Positions 8,437 to 16,867 of a DNA stretch of 64,000 bases are shown piece after piece (positions within the stretch are counted from its first letter, which is position 1; each line of letters starts with the position of its first letter). The translations under genes and the position numbers were made by a program. Location of the stretch: contig NZ_JANKZF010000008.1 of the NCBI RefSeq assembly GCF_027568515.1, positions 62,001 to 126,000 of the forward strand, written 5' to 3'. The stretch is from Arthrobacter sp. HY1533 (lineage in GTDB: Bacteria; Actinomycetota; Actinomycetes; Actinomycetales; Micrococcaceae). The notes below the pieces were generated by a model. The model was given only the letters and a program-made list of their open reading frames with translations, was not told the origin of the DNA and ran no database searches.

Positions 8437-8480
8437 CAACAATTGTTGTCTATTAGGCTAAACTGTGACTGCAGTTACAG
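8437..8480. promoter_or_regulatory. Two palindromes between symporter and XRE-cupin genes
   Basis: A perfect 12-base palindrome CAACAATTGTTG lies at 8437-8448 and a second, CTGTGACTGCAGTTACAG (8463-8480, one mismatched pair), lies 14 bp on. Their place in the divergent promoter region suggests binding by the XRE-cupin protein encoded at 8527. A CAAC-N4-GTTG match also occurs upstream of the ureohydrolase gene at 11322-11333. Confidence 0.55.
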
Positions 8481-8526
8481 TCAATGTTGGGTTGCCACGT
8501 GGGCAGCAAAGTTGTGAGGAACCGCC

Positions 8527-9114
8527 ATGAAAGCACTGCCCCTGGAACCAAGCTCAGACCCGGTCGCCATCGGGTCGCGTATCCGTGCGGCGCGGCAGGA
8601 CCAGCGGCTCACCATAGAGCAGGTGGCTGACGCAACAGGACTGACCAAGGGTTTCCTCAGCCGTGTTGAGCGCGACCTGACCTCACCCAGCGTGGCATCC
8701 CTGGTGACCCTGTGCCAGGTTCTCTCGATCTCGATCGGCGAGCTTTTTGCCGCCCCCGAGATCCACCTCAGCCGCAAGGGCGAAGGTCCCAAGATTTCGC
8801 TCGGCGGCGACGGCATCGTTGAGCGGCTGCTGACGTCCCGCTCCGAGCGCCGCCTGCAAATTCTCGCGGCCACCATTGAGCCCTACGGCCGGGGCGAAAC
8901 CGAACTCTATGCGGTGGACTGCGACGTGGACGTGCTGCACGTGGTCAGCGGCGAGCTGACACTGCGCATGACGCATGACTCCTTTGACCTGGAGGCGGGG
9001 GACACCCTGTCCTTCCCCGGGCGCGAGCCGCACAGCTGGGAAAACCGCTCGGCCGTCCCGGCAGAGGTGCTGTGGATCCTGGTTCCGGCCGCATCGGGGT
9101 CAGGCCCCAGCTAG
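8527..9114 (+). CDS. XRE-family regulator with C-terminal cupin domain
   Basis: The 195-residue protein has a helix-turn-helix at about residues 18-72 (IRAARQDQRLTIEQVADATGLTKGFLSRVERDLTSPSV) and a cupin_2 barrel at about 110-185 (GRGETELYAVDCDVD, LEAGDTLSFPGREPHSWEN). PuuR-like proteins of this layout sense polyamines or amino acids through the cupin and repress transport and catabolism genes. It is divergent from the SSS symporter and near the ureohydrolase-decarboxylase operon, so it is the likely local regulator. ATG 8527 follows GAGGAA. Confidence 0.88.
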   Translation: MKALPLEPSSDPVAIGSRIRAARQDQRLTIEQVADATGLTKGFLSRVERDLTSPSVASLVTLCQVLSISIGELFAAPEIHLSRKGEGPKISLGGDGIVERLLTSRSERRLQILAATIEPYGRGETELYAVDCDVDVLHVVSGELTLRMTHDSFDLEAGDTLSFPGREPHSWENRSAVPAEVLWILVPAASGSGPS

Positions 9115-9134
9115 GCATTGCCTGCTGGGGCCTG
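9101..9134. terminator. Hairpin spanning the stop codon of the XRE-cupin gene
   Basis: CAGGCCCCAGC (9101-9111) and GCTGGGGCCTG (9124-9134) form an 11-bp perfect stem around the TAG stop. It sits between convergent genes and could terminate in both directions. No T tract is seen. Confidence 0.6.
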
Positions 9135-9147
9135 CACCCGGCGGGCA

Positions 9148-11127
9148 TCAGCCGACGTGTACCCAGGGCCGCCGGGTGAGTTCCGGCTCGGCCTCGCGCA
9201 GCACCTCGCGGGTGACGGGAGCGATCTCGCCCTCGCCAATGAACAGGTACTTCAGCAGGTTGGTGATGGGGTTGCCCTCGGTCCAGCGGAAGTAAATGTG
9301 CGGGATCAGGCCCGTGGCGTCCCGGATGTGCAGCAGCACAGCGGCAATCGTGTTGGGCACGTTGGAGGAGTGGACCTCCAGGATCTTGTAGCCGTGCCGG
9401 GTGATGCCACGGACCTCCAGGGCGGTCTCAAAGTCGGATGAATCATCCACAATGACCTCCATGAAGAGGGCGTCGCGGGGGTCGCCGATCTCGTTGACCT
9501 CGGCCGCGTGGGCCAGCTTGCGCCGGTAGGCTGCCGCGCTGCGCGTCTTGGGGTCATGGGAGATGACCCGGATGGTGCCCTCGTCCACGGCGGCCACAAA
9601 GTTCATGGCGGCCTCGTCCATGCGGATGTAGGTGGCCCGCAGCTCAAAGGAGCGGCGCAGCCGGGAGAGCAGGCTGACCACCACAATGCCCAGGATGAAC
9701 ATGGCGGCAATCTTCAGGCCGTCGGGGCGCTCAATGGAGTTGGCCACTGTGGTGTAGATGAACGCCACCGAGACTGCACCGAAGGCAATCGTGCGTCCCT
9801 TCTCGCCCTTGCGCTTGGCCGAGAGTGTCACGGCGATGGCGGCGGAGGTGATGAGCACCAGCACGCCCGTCGCGTAGGCACCTCCCTGGGCATCGACGTC
9901 GGCCTTGAAAATGATGGTGATGAGAATTGCGACGGCGGTGAACACCAGCACCAGCGGGCGCACGGCGCCGGCCCATTCGGGGGCCATGCCGAAGCGGGGG
10001 AGGTAGCGCGGAACCAGGTTGAGCAGGCCGGCCATGGCGCTGGCCCCGGCAAACCAGAGGATTGCGATGGTGCTGAGGTCGTAGGCGGTGCCGAAGCCCT
10101 CGCCCAAAAGGTCGTGGGCCAGGAAGGCCAGGGCGCGTCCGTTGGCGGCTCCGCCGGGCTGGAATTCGGCGGCCGGAATGAGGATGGTGGTGGCCAGCGA
10201 GGACGTGATCAAGAAGGTGCTCATGATGACCGCGGCCGTGGTCAGCAGCCTGTGGGCGCCCTTGATGCGGCCCGCGGGGTTGGCCTCAGTGTCGCTGGGG
10301 CGGCCCTTGATCTGCGGCATGACGGCCACGCCGGTTTCAAATCCGGACAGGCCCAGCGCCAGGCGCGGGAACACGATCAGGGCAACGGCGACCACCATGA
10401 CGGGGTTGCCGTGCTGGGTTGTCAGGGCCGTCCACCAGTCGGTGGTGAGCAGCGGGCTGCGCACCACCTGGACCAGTGCGATCCCAATGACCACAAGGTT
10501 CATGGCTAGGAACACCGCAACAAGCACCACGGCAATGCCGATGGCCTCCTTGAAGCCGCGCAGGAACACGGCACCCAGGGCCAGGACCAGGATCAGCGTG
10601 ATGCCAATGTTGTGGCCCTGCAGGAAATCGGGTGCGAAGGGGTTTTCGATGACGTGCGCGGTGGCGTCGGCGCTGGACAGGGTAATGGTGATCATGAAGT
10701 CCGTGGCGGCAAAGCCCAGCAGGGCCAGCACAAAGAACTTCCCCCACCAGCGCGGCAGGAGCCGCTCGAGCATGGCGATGGAGCCGGCGCCGTGCGGGCT
10801 TTCGCGGGCAACGCGCTTGTAGACGGGCAGGGCGCCGAGCAGGGTCACCAGGACCAGGACCACTGTTGCCAGCGGCGCGAGCACCCCGGCGGCCAGCGCT
10901 GCAATGGCGGGCTGGTAGCCAAGAGTGGAGAAGTAGTCCAAGCCGGTCAGGCACATGACCTGCCACCAGGAGTGCTTCTTGTGGTTCTCGGCCGGGCGGC
11001 CATGCGGGCCCTGCTTTTTTCCGGAGCCTTCCGGCATGCCCTCAAGCAGCCAGTGGTGCAGGGCGGCGCGGCCCCGGAGCCTGGCCGGCTGGCCGGGGTC
11101 TGCAGGGGCTTTGGCGAGGGACGTCAC
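9148..11127 (-). CDS. APC-family amino acid transporter with long cytosolic tail
   Basis: The 659-residue protein starts at GTG 11127 (GAAAGG upstream). A polar N-terminus of about 50 residues is followed by roughly 12 membrane helices starting [28 protein letters not shown], with [16 protein letters not shown] near residue 255 resembling the APC unwound-helix region. The last 160 or so residues (from [18 protein letters not shown]) are hydrophilic with an alpha/beta look and a repeated [19 protein letters not shown] segment, longer than usual for amino-acid permeases (450-500 residues). The tail may be regulatory. Amino acid import is the family role. The substrate is unknown, but it neighbours the guanidino-compound genes. 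Confidence 0.8.
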   Translation of the reverse strand: MTSLAKAPADPGQPARLRGRAALHHWLLEGMPEGSGKKQGPHGRPAENHKKHSWWQVMCLTGLDYFSTLGYQPAIAALAAGVLAPLATVVLVLVTLLGALPVYKRVARESPHGAGSIAMLERLLPRWWGKFFVLALLGFAATDFMITITLSSADATAHVIENPFAPDFLQGHNIGITLILVLALGAVFLRGFKEAIGIAVVLVAVFLAMNLVVIGIALVQVVRSPLLTTDWWTALTTQHGNPVMVVAVALIVFPRLALGLSGFETGVAVMPQIKGRPSDTEANPAGRIKGAHRLLTTAAVIMSTFLITSSLATTILIPAAEFQPGGAANGRALAFLAHDLLGEGFGTAYDLSTIAILWFAGASAMAGLLNLVPRYLPRFGMAPEWAGAVRPLVLVFTAVAILITIIFKADVDAQGGAYATGVLVLITSAAIAVTLSAKRKGEKGRTIAFGAVSVAFIYTTVANSIERPDGLKIAAMFILGIVVVSLLSRLRRSFELRATYIRMDEAAMNFVAAVDEGTIRVISHDPKTRSAAAYRRKLAHAAEVNEIGDPRDALFMEVIVDDSSDFETALEVRGITRHGYKILEVHSSNVPNTIAAVLLHIRDATGLIPHIYFRWTEGNPITNLLKYLFIGEGEIAPVTREVLREAEPELTRRPWVHVG

Positions 11128-11315
11128 GGGCAGCCTTTCGTAGGTGCCGCACTCTGGCGGCTACTGGAGACTAGCACCGGGAAAGTGCCTCAGGACCCGG
11201 TCTTGATGAAATCTTAACGCCCCTCTTTGCCAGCAGTGCAGCGTCGCGGCCGAGCAATCGGCCCGGAGGTTCCGGCAGGCGCAGGAAAGTATCCTTTATG
11301 AAACATTTGGTTCCC

Positions 11316-11351
11316 ATTAGGCAACATCGGTTGTACCATGGTGAACAACCG
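11316..11351 (+). promoter_or_regulatory. Candidate operator upstream of the ureohydrolase operon
   Basis: ATTAGGC (11316-11322) is immediately followed by CAAC-ATCG-GTTG (11322-11333). A second inverted pair CGGTTGT/ACAACCG (11328-11334, 11345-11351) overlaps it. Both ATTAGGC and CAAC-N4-GTTG also occur in the XRE-cupin/symporter promoter region (8437-8458), suggesting common regulation. Confidence 0.45.
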
Positions 11352-11417
11352 CACGATGTGATGCAGGTCTATTGCGCGACGCTGCGCCATAAGCCGCCAC
11401 AAGAAACGAGGACATCC

Positions 11418-12512
11418 ATGAAAGAGCTCCGCATCGAGGCCAACGGAAACCTTGGCCCGATCGATTCCTCCCAGATCCCGCGCTACGCAGGCGCCGCAAC
11501 CTACGCGCGCCTTCCGCGGCTGGACCAGGTCACGAAGGCCGATGTCGCCGTCGTCGGCGTCCCCTTTGACAGCGGGGTCTCCTACCGCCCGGGTGCCCGG
11601 TTCGGCGCCAACCACGTGCGCGAGGCTTCACGGTTGCTGCGCCCGTACAACCCGGCCTGGGATGTCTCCCCGTTTGAAAACTGCCAGGTGGCCGACGCCG
11701 GCGACATGGCCGTGAACCCCTTCAACATCAACGAGGCCATCGAGACCATCCAGCAGAACGCGCTGGATTTGACGGCCGGCGGCGCCAAGCTGCTGACCAT
11801 CGGTGGCGACCACACCATCGCCCTGCCTCTGCTGCGCGCCGCCGCCGAGCGCGCCGGTGAGCCCGTGGCCATGCTGCACTTCGATGCGCACCTGGACACC
11901 TGGGACACCTACTTCGGCGCCGAATACACCCACGGCACCCCCTTCCGCCGCGCCGTCGAGGAAGGCATCCTGGACACCGAGGCCATCTCCCACGTGGGCA
12001 CCCGCGGCCCGCTGTATGGCAAGAAGGACCTGGACGACGACCACCGCTTCGGCTTCGGCATCGTCACAGCCGCGGACGTCTACTACCAGGGCGTGCTGGA
12101 AACCGTGGCCAAGATCCGCGACCGAATCGGCAACCGCCCCCTCTACATCTCCGTGGACATCGACGTCCTGGACCCCGCACACGCCCCCGGCACAGGCACG
12201 CCCGAGGCCGGCGGCATCACGAGCCGCGAACTCATCGAGATCATCCGCGGCTTCCGTGGCATGAACCTGGTGGGCGCCGACATCGTGGAGGTGGCCCCGG
12301 CCTACGACCACGCGGAGATCACAGGCGTTGCCGCCAGCCACGTTGGCTACGAGCTGGTCACCCTGATGGCCGACAACTTTGTTGAGGGCAACCGTTTCGG
12401 TGCCCCGAACGGCTACGCCGCCCAGGCCCTGGACGCTGAATCACGACGCCGTCCGGCCGGCTTCGCGCCCACGGTGGTCGAGCCTGTCGAGACCAAGGAT
12501 GGTGCCAAGTGA
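11418..12512 (+). CDS. Ureohydrolase: agmatinase or guanidinobutyrase
   Basis: This 364-residue arginase-fold Mn enzyme hydrolyses a guanidino group to urea and an amine. The metal-binding signatures are all present: [13 protein letters not shown] near residue 131, [10 protein letters not shown] near 155 and [19 protein letters not shown] near 250. The start is ATG 11418, since the longer reading frame to 11298 lacks a ribosome site and covers the operator region. Its stop overlaps the GTG start of the ThDP decarboxylase by 4 bp (GTGA), so the two are translationally coupled. With a 2-ketoarginine decarboxylase-like partner, 4-guanidinobutyrate to GABA plus urea is the likelier reaction; agmatine is the alternative. 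The C-terminal tail contains a VVEPVET repeat-derived segment. Confidence 0.85.
   Translation: MKELRIEANGNLGPIDSSQIPRYAGAATYARLPRLDQVTKADVAVVGVPFDSGVSYRPGARFGANHVREASRLLRPYNPAWDVSPFENCQVADAGDMAVNPFNINEAIETIQQNALDLTAGGAKLLTIGGDHTIALPLLRAAAERAGEPVAMLHFDAHLDTWDTYFGAEYTHGTPFRRAVEEGILDTEAISHVGTRGPLYGKKDLDDDHRFGFGIVTAADVYYQGVLETVAKIRDRIGNRPLYISVDIDVLDPAHAPGTGTPEAGGITSRELIEIIRGFRGMNLVGADIVEVAPAYDHAEITGVAASHVGYELVTLMADNFVEGNRFGAPNGYAAQALDAESRRRPAGFAPTVVEPVETKDGAK
12473..12494. repeat. Short repeat copy 1, encoding VVEPVET
   Basis: A 22-base sequence starting GGTGGTCGAG and ending TCGAGACC at the 3' end of the ureohydrolase gene. An identical copy lies at 12517-12538 in the next gene. A shortened relative (GGTGGTCGAGACC) occurs in noncoding DNA near 52838. 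It looks like a dispersed palindromic element that has entered coding sequence in frame. Confidence 0.65.
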
Positions 12513-14197
12513 ACCCGGTGGTCGAGCCTGTCGAGACCCCTGTCGAGGCCCAGCGCAACGGTGGCGACCTCGTCGTCGAAACCCTCGCCGCCCTCGGTGC
12601 CAAGACCGTTTTCGGCATCCCCGGCCAGCACGCCCTGGGCCTCTTTGATGCCCTGAGCCGCTCGCCGCTGCACTTTGTCTCCTCCCGCGTGGAGAACAAC
12701 TCGGCGTTTGCCGCCGACGGCTACTCCCGCGCCACGGGTGAGGTGGGCGTGCTGTTCCTGTCCACCGGCCCCGGCGCGCTGACCGCACTGGCCGGGCTGC
12801 AGGAGGCCTATGCAACCGGTGTGCCCATGATTGTGGTTGCCAGCCAGATCCCGCTCGAGGGACTGGGCGCCCGCCGCAAGGGCATGCTGCACCAGCTCGA
12901 CGACCAGAAGGCCTCCGCGGCCAATGTGACCAAGAGCCAGCGTCTCATTCAGCACGCCTCCGGCATCCCCTCGGCCATCCAGGACGCCTGGACCGAGGCC
13001 GTGTCCTCCCCGCAGGGGCCGGTCTGGGTTGAGGTGCCGCAGAACGTGCTGCTGGACCCCATCTTTGTGCCAGCCGTCGAGGATGCGCTGGCCGAGCCCT
13101 TTGACAACCCGCCGCGCGTCGAGCTGGTCCGGGAAGCCGTGAAGTGGCTGTCCGCCGCGGAACGCCCGGCCATTGTTGCCGGCGGTGGCACGCGCCGCGG
13201 CCGCGCCGAGAAGCAGCTGCTGTCCATCGCGGAGAAGCTCAACGCCCCCGTGGTGTGCACGCCCGGCGGCAACGGCGCATTCCCCTGGAACCATGAGCTG
13301 TCCCTGCAGTCCTGGGTTGAGGACCGCCACGTGACCGAGGTCCTGGAGGACGCCGACGTGCTGGTGGTCATCGGCTCCTCGCTGGGGGAGGTGTCCAGCA
13401 ACTACTTCACAATGGAGCCGCGCGGACGCATCATCCAGATCGACGCCGAGCCCCGCGTGCTTGAATCCAACCGCCCCGCACTGGGGATCCGGGCCGACGC
13501 CGGCCAGGCCCTCAGTGCCCTCGATGAGGCACTGACCGAACCGCACGGCGAAAAGGCGCAGTGGCACGGCGCCACGCCGCAGGCTGTCGTGGCCCAGACC
13601 CTCGCCAAGGTCCAGGCCCGCCTGGACGGGCAGGACCTGGCGTTGGAGCGCAAGTTCATGGCCGACATCCGCGAGGCCGTCCCGGCCGACATGCAGACGT
13701 TCTGGGACATGACCATCTCCGCCTACTGGGGCTGGAGCTGCTGGGACTCGCGTGACGGCGAATTCCACTCCGCGCAGGGCGCCGGCGGCCTCGGCTACGG
13801 CTTCCCCGCCGCAATTGGCGGAGCGCTGGGCCTGCAGAGCAAGGGCCTGCCCGCCCGTGTGCTCGCGGTGGCCGGCGACGGCTCCTCCATGTACTCCATC
13901 TCGGAGCTGGCCACCGCCAAGCAGCACAACGCGCCGGTCACCTGGCTCATTGTGGACGACGGTGGCTACGGCATCCTGCGTGAATACATGATCGACACCT
14001 TTGGCAAGGCCACCCACACGGAGCTGGCCCGCCCGGACTTCGTGAAGCTGGCCGAGGCCTTTGGTGTTCCGGCCAAGCGCGTGAAGGCCGAGGACGTGGG
14101 TGAGGCGCTCAAGGAGGGCTTCGCCGCGGACGGGCCCAACGTCGTCGTGGTTGACGTGCTGCTGAAGATGTTCGGGCCCACCCACCTGGACCTCTAG
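12509..14197 (+). CDS. ThDP-dependent decarboxylase, AruI-like (2-ketoarginine decarboxylase candidate)
   Basis: The 562-residue protein has the three-domain layout of acetolactate synthase/2-oxoacid decarboxylases. The catalytic glutamate is Glu62 ([20 protein letters not shown]). A central Rossmann domain begins near RPAIVAGGG, and the ThDP domain holds [16 protein letters not shown] near residue 455. The second metal motif reads VDDGGYGIL instead of the usual NN-x-G-Y. AruI, of similar length, decarboxylates 5-guanidino-2-oxopentanoate in the arginine transaminase pathway. Coupling to a ureohydrolase (GTGA overlap) makes that role attractive; another 2-oxoacid is possible. The arginine transaminase and aldehyde dehydrogenase needed for a full pathway are not in this window. 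A good terminator follows. Confidence 0.8.
   Translation: MNPVVEPVETPVEAQRNGGDLVVETLAALGAKTVFGIPGQHALGLFDALSRSPLHFVSSRVENNSAFAADGYSRATGEVGVLFLSTGPGALTALAGLQEAYATGVPMIVVASQIPLEGLGARRKGMLHQLDDQKASAANVTKSQRLIQHASGIPSAIQDAWTEAVSSPQGPVWVEVPQNVLLDPIFVPAVEDALAEPFDNPPRVELVREAVKWLSAAERPAIVAGGGTRRGRAEKQLLSIAEKLNAPVVCTPGGNGAFPWNHELSLQSWVEDRHVTEVLEDADVLVVIGSSLGEVSSNYFTMEPRGRIIQIDAEPRVLESNRPALGIRADAGQALSALDEALTEPHGEKAQWHGATPQAVVAQTLAKVQARLDGQDLALERKFMADIREAVPADMQTFWDMTISAYWGWSCWDSRDGEFHSAQGAGGLGYGFPAAIGGALGLQSKGLPARVLAVAGDGSSMYSISELATAKQHNAPVTWLIVDDGGYGILREYMIDTFGKATHTELARPDFVKLAEAFGVPAKRVKAEDVGEALKEGFAADGPNVVVVDVLLKMFGPTHLDL
12517..12538. repeat. Short repeat copy 2, encoding VVEPVET
   Basis: Identical over 22 bases to 12473-12494 and read in the same frame, giving the residues VVEPVET near the N-terminus of the ThDP enzyme. 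The two copies are 44 bp apart, on either side of the overlapping stop and start codons. Confidence 0.65.
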
Positions 14198-14215
14198 AAT
14201 CACCCTGGCTACAAA

Positions 14216-14246
14216 CGAAAGGCCGCTCCCACGGGGCGGCCTTTCG
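14216..14246 (+). terminator. Rho-independent terminator of the ureohydrolase-decarboxylase operon
   Basis: CGAAAGGCCGC (14216-14226) pairs with GCGGCCTTTCG (14236-14246): an 11-bp perfect stem with a 9-base loop, 18 bp past the stop codon. Confidence 0.85.
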
Positions 14247-14272
14247 CATGTCCGGACAACCCGCCGCCAACA

Positions 14273-14278
14273 TAGACT
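14273..14278 (+). promoter_or_regulatory. Putative -10 element of a leaderless transcript
   Basis: TAGACT ends 6 bases before ATG 14285, with no Shine-Dalgarno between. Confidence 0.45.
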
Positions 14279-14284
14279 GGGCGC

Positions 14285-14920
14285 ATGGGAATTGTGTATG
14301 CGGCCGAGCTGCGTCCTTCGAAAATTGAACTCATGGCGGCCTGGCTGCCCAAGCAGGAATGGTTCGACGGCGGCGAGCCCGTGCGGCTGGGCTCCTTCCG
14401 CTTCGACGATCCTGCCGGCGAGGTGGGCATTGAAACCCACCTGGTGGGCGCCGGCGGGCGCGTCTACCAGGTGCCGCTGACGTACCGCGGCGCACCGCTG
14501 GAGGGCGCCGGTGAGTTTTTGGTGGGCACCCTGGAGCACTCGGTGCTGGGCCGCCGCTGGGTCTACGACGCCACGGCCGACCCCGTCTACACGGCCGAGC
14601 TTGCGGCGGCCCTGCTGGCAGCCAAGCCGCAGGTTGAGGAGATCCAGGAGGTGGACGGGCGGATTGAGACCCTGCCCCACACAGCCCGGATTTTCAGCAC
14701 GGGAACGCCCGACGCCGGCCTGCCGGACGCGCGCTTCGGCCTCCCCGCCACCGCGGCTGGCATCACCAGGATCCAGGCAGACGGTGTGGTGCTGGCAGTT
14801 CTGCGCGTTCTGGAGCTGGCCCGCGCCGGCCAAGACGACGCTGGGTATCTCGCCGCCTTGACCGCCACCTGGTCCGGGCAGGAGTCACCGGTTCTGGTGG
14901 CCACTGCCGCACATGCCTGA
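14285..14920 (+). CDS. Maltokinase N-terminal cap-like (CG0192-related) protein
   Basis: A 211-residue soluble protein starting MGIVYAAELRPSKIELMAAWLPKQEWF. The N-terminal 110 residues, with FRFDDPAGEVGIETHLV, YQVPLTYRGAPLEGA and GTLEHSVLGRRWVYDATADPVY, match what I know of the maltokinase N-terminal cap fold found alone in Corynebacterineae and Arthrobacter proteins. There is no kinase domain. The last 100 residues are a less conserved extension. It may bind a sugar or phosphosugar, but this is not demonstrated. It is probably leaderless. It converges with the methionine aminopeptidase gene. Confidence 0.75.
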   Translation: MGIVYAAELRPSKIELMAAWLPKQEWFDGGEPVRLGSFRFDDPAGEVGIETHLVGAGGRVYQVPLTYRGAPLEGAGEFLVGTLEHSVLGRRWVYDATADPVYTAELAAALLAAKPQVEEIQEVDGRIETLPHTARIFSTGTPDAGLPDARFGLPATAAGITRIQADGVVLAVLRVLELARAGQDDAGYLAALTATWSGQESPVLVATAAHA

Positions 14921-14944
14921 GGCCTCCGTGCCGTCCCTGGCTGC

Positions 14945-15715
14945 CTAGCCCCGCGGCCGGGTCAGGACCAGGGGGCCGTCCTCGGTGATGGCCACTGTGT
15001 GTTCCGAGTGTGCCGCGCGGCTGCCGTTGGCGCTGAGCAGCGTCCAGCCGTCGTCGGCCACCTTGAGCTTGTCCGTGCCGCGCATGAACCACGGCTCGAT
15101 GGCCACCACGAGCCCCGGCTGCAGCGGCAGGCCGCGGCCGGGCCGGCCGTCATTGGGGACAAACGGTTCCCCGTGCATGGTCTTGCCCACGCCGTGGCCG
15201 CCGAACTGCAGGTTGACCTTGATTTTCGCTGCCTTGGCCACGGCCCCGATGGCGTAGGAGATGTGGCCAATCTTGTTGCCGGGCACGGCGGCGGCAATGC
15301 CGGCAGCCAGTGCGCGCTCGGTCAGCTCAATGAGTTCCAGGTCCTCGGCGCGGGCGGTTCCCACCACAAAGCTCTGGGCGGAGTCAGCCACCCAGCCGTC
15401 CACCTTTGCGGCAAAGTCGATGCTCAGCAGGTCCCCGTCCTGCAGGCGGTAGGAGTGCGGCTTGCCGTGCAGTGCGGCGTCGTTGACCGAGGTGCACAGG
15501 ACAAAGCCAAACGGCCCGGATCCAAAGGATGGCGCGTAGTCCAGGTAGCAGGACTCGGCGCCGCGGTCGCGGATCAGCTCGTGGGCCAGTGCGTCCAGTT
15601 CCAGCAGGTCCACGCCCACAGCGGCGTGGTTCCTCAGTGTTGCGAGCGTGCTGGAGACGAATTCTCCGGCGGCTTCCATTTGCTGGATTTCCTGGGGGGA
15701 GCGCAGTTCAATCAC
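14945..15715 (-). CDS. map: Methionine aminopeptidase, type I
   Basis: The 256-residue M24 metallopeptidase removes N-terminal methionine from new proteins. The five metal ligands are in familiar contexts: LSIDFAAKVDGWVADSAQSF (two Asp), GGHGVGKTMHGEP (His), and EPWF and SEHTVAI (two Glu). I prefer the GTG at 15715, giving MIELRSPQEIQQM, the usual MAP N-terminus. An in-frame ATG at 15754 would add 13 residues but abuts a palindrome and has no Shine-Dalgarno. It is divergent from a small XRE regulator. A genome usually has another map gene by the ribosomal operon, so this may be a second, regulated copy. Confidence 0.9.
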   Translation of the reverse strand: MIELRSPQEIQQMEAAGEFVSSTLATLRNHAAVGVDLLELDALAHELIRDRGAESCYLDYAPSFGSGPFGFVLCTSVNDAALHGKPHSYRLQDGDLLSIDFAAKVDGWVADSAQSFVVGTARAEDLELIELTERALAAGIAAAVPGNKIGHISYAIGAVAKAAKIKVNLQFGGHGVGKTMHGEPFVPNDGRPGRGLPLQPGLVVAIEPWFMRGTDKLKVADDGWTLLSANGSRAAHSEHTVAITEDGPLVLTRPRG

Positions 15716-15754
15716 GTCGAACCCGGCCTTTCTGCGATTTCTTGGAACAAGCAT

Positions 15755-15776
15755 TACCGGTATAACCATACCGGTA
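15755..15776. promoter_or_regulatory. Perfect inverted repeat between map and XRE genes
   Basis: TACCGGTAT (15755-15763) and ATACCGGTA (15768-15776) are 9-base perfect arms around AACC. A TATAAC -10-like sequence lies inside the repeat (15761-15766), 15 bases before the XRE start at 15782, so bound protein would block transcription both ways. Confidence 0.7.
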
Positions 15777-15781
15777 GTAGC

Positions 15782-16060
15782 ATGGCTTTCATGGTGCGCG
15801 TGCCGCTGACGGCGGAAGAAATCAAGCGGGGGCAGGATCTTGGCACTGCCCTGCGCCTGGCCCGGGGCGCCCGCACCATGGTTGATGTGGCCCTCTGCGC
15901 CGGCATCTCCGTGGAAACCCTGCGCAAGATTGAAACCGGCCGCAGCCCGTCGCCGGAATTCTTCACCATTGCCCGCATTTGCGCCGAGCTTGAGCTGTCC
16001 ATGGACACCTTCACGGCCGGCCTCTGCGGGCCTCACGCCGCTGCCTCGCTGGCCTCCTAA
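15782..16060 (+). CDS. Small XRE-family helix-turn-helix regulator
   Basis: The 92-residue protein has a single HTH_XRE domain at about residues 20-78: LGTALRLARGARTMVDVALCAGISVETLRKIETGRSPSPEFFTIARICAELELS. ATG 15782 is used; a second ATG at 15791 would give 89 residues. It is divergent from map with one strong palindrome between them, so it very likely autoregulates and controls map. No ligand domain is present. It may respond through stability or a partner protein. Confidence 0.82.
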   Translation: MAFMVRVPLTAEEIKRGQDLGTALRLARGARTMVDVALCAGISVETLRKIETGRSPSPEFFTIARICAELELSMDTFTAGLCGPHAAASLAS

Positions 16061-16099
16061 AAAAGTTTCCAAAAAACTTCCCGGGCCCTGTTGCGCCTC

Positions 16100-16139
16100 C
16101 ACTACTTAACGCTACTATGTAGTGGTAGTCAGCATTACT
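16100..16139 (+). promoter_or_regulatory. Inverted repeats upstream of the PadR operon
   Basis: CACTAC (16100-16105) with GTAGTG (16119-16124), and CTAC-TAT-GTAG (16112-16122), form overlapping inverted repeats 36-60 bp before the PadR start. TTACTA follows at 16135-16140. They are a likely PadR autoregulation site. Confidence 0.5.
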
Positions 16140-16159
16140 AAGTAGAGGAAGGAGGGGCC

Positions 16160-16489
16160 ATGGGAAAGCAAATGACAGAGATGCTCAAGGGCACCCTGGA
16201 GGGCATCGTCCTGGCAATCCTGGCCGCCGCGCCTGCCTACGGATATGAAATCACCGCCCGGCTGCGGGCCCAGGGCTTTGAAGACATTGCCGAGGGAACC
16301 GTGTACGCGCTGCTGGTGAGAATCGAGCGCAACGGGCTGGTCGACGTCGAAAAGCGGCCGTCGGAAAAGGGCCCGCCGCGCAAGGTGTATTCACTCAATG
16401 CGCAGGGCAAGGCAGAGCTAGAGGAATTTTGGAACACATGGGGCTTCGTGGCCGAAAGGCTTGAAACGCTCCGCGAGAAAGGAAACTGA
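16160..16489 (+). CDS. PadR-family transcriptional regulator
   Basis: The 109-residue protein is a bare PadR winged helix: LKGTLEGIVLAILAAAPAYGYEITARLRAQGF, then EGTVYALLVRIERNGLVD and the wing RKVYSLNAQGKAELEEF. The GGAAGGAGG ribosome site 4 bases before ATG 16160 is one of the strongest here. It heads a four-gene operon PadR-DUF1048-ATPase-permease, an arrangement in which PadR represses the exporter until a toxic ligand binds. It is followed after 1 bp by the DUF1048 gene. Confidence 0.9.
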   Translation: MGKQMTEMLKGTLEGIVLAILAAAPAYGYEITARLRAQGFEDIAEGTVYALLVRIERNGLVDVEKRPSEKGPPRKVYSLNAQGKAELEEFWNTWGFVAERLETLREKGN

Positions 16490-16490
16490 A

Positions 16491-16856
16491 ATGGCTGCAA
16501 AGTGGATTGAGATGGTCACCGGATCACTCGAGCAAAAGAAGCAGTACCGCGAACACAAGGCACGCATCCAGGCGCTGCCGGAAAACCACCGCATCGCCGC
16601 CGAGGCAATCGAGCGGTACCTGATGTACTTCGGCTCCATCTCCAAGGGCGACGTCCTGGTCACCATGCTGGACGACCTGGGCGACCTCTTCGAGCAGGCC
16701 GCGGCCGACGGCACCCCCGTGCGGGACATCGTCGGGGCGGACCCCGTGGAATTCGTCGAGACATTCCTGGCGAACTACTCCGAAGGGCAATGGATCAGCA
16801 AGGAACGGCTGCGCCTGGTCAACACCATCAACGGCATTTCGGACAGCGAAAGGTAG
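16491..16856 (+). CDS. DUF1048 protein
   Basis: A 121-residue all-helical soluble protein: MAAKWIEMVTGSLEQKKQYREHKARIQALPENHRIAAEAIERYLMYFG..., ending VNTINGISDSER. This is the DUF1048 family, regularly coded between a PadR regulator and an ABC exporter. The segment FGSISKGDVLVTMLDDLGDLFEQAAADGTPVRDIVG is typical. ATG 16491 with AAAGGA upstream is preferred to a TTG at 16461 inside padR. Its biochemical role is unknown. A co-regulator or transporter accessory role is inferred from the conserved neighbourhood. Confidence 0.85.
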   Translation: MAAKWIEMVTGSLEQKKQYREHKARIQALPENHRIAAEAIERYLMYFGSISKGDVLVTMLDDLGDLFEQAAADGTPVRDIVGADPVEFVETFLANYSEGQWISKERLRLVNTINGISDSER

Positions 16857-16867
16857 GGATTCCCACC

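Noticed and set aside
12413-14833. 806-residue open frame on the minus strand over the decarboxylase gene
   Set aside because: It is antisense to two well-supported genes. Long antisense frames are expected in high-GC codon-biased DNA, and the translation is Gly/His/Gln-rich without family motifs.
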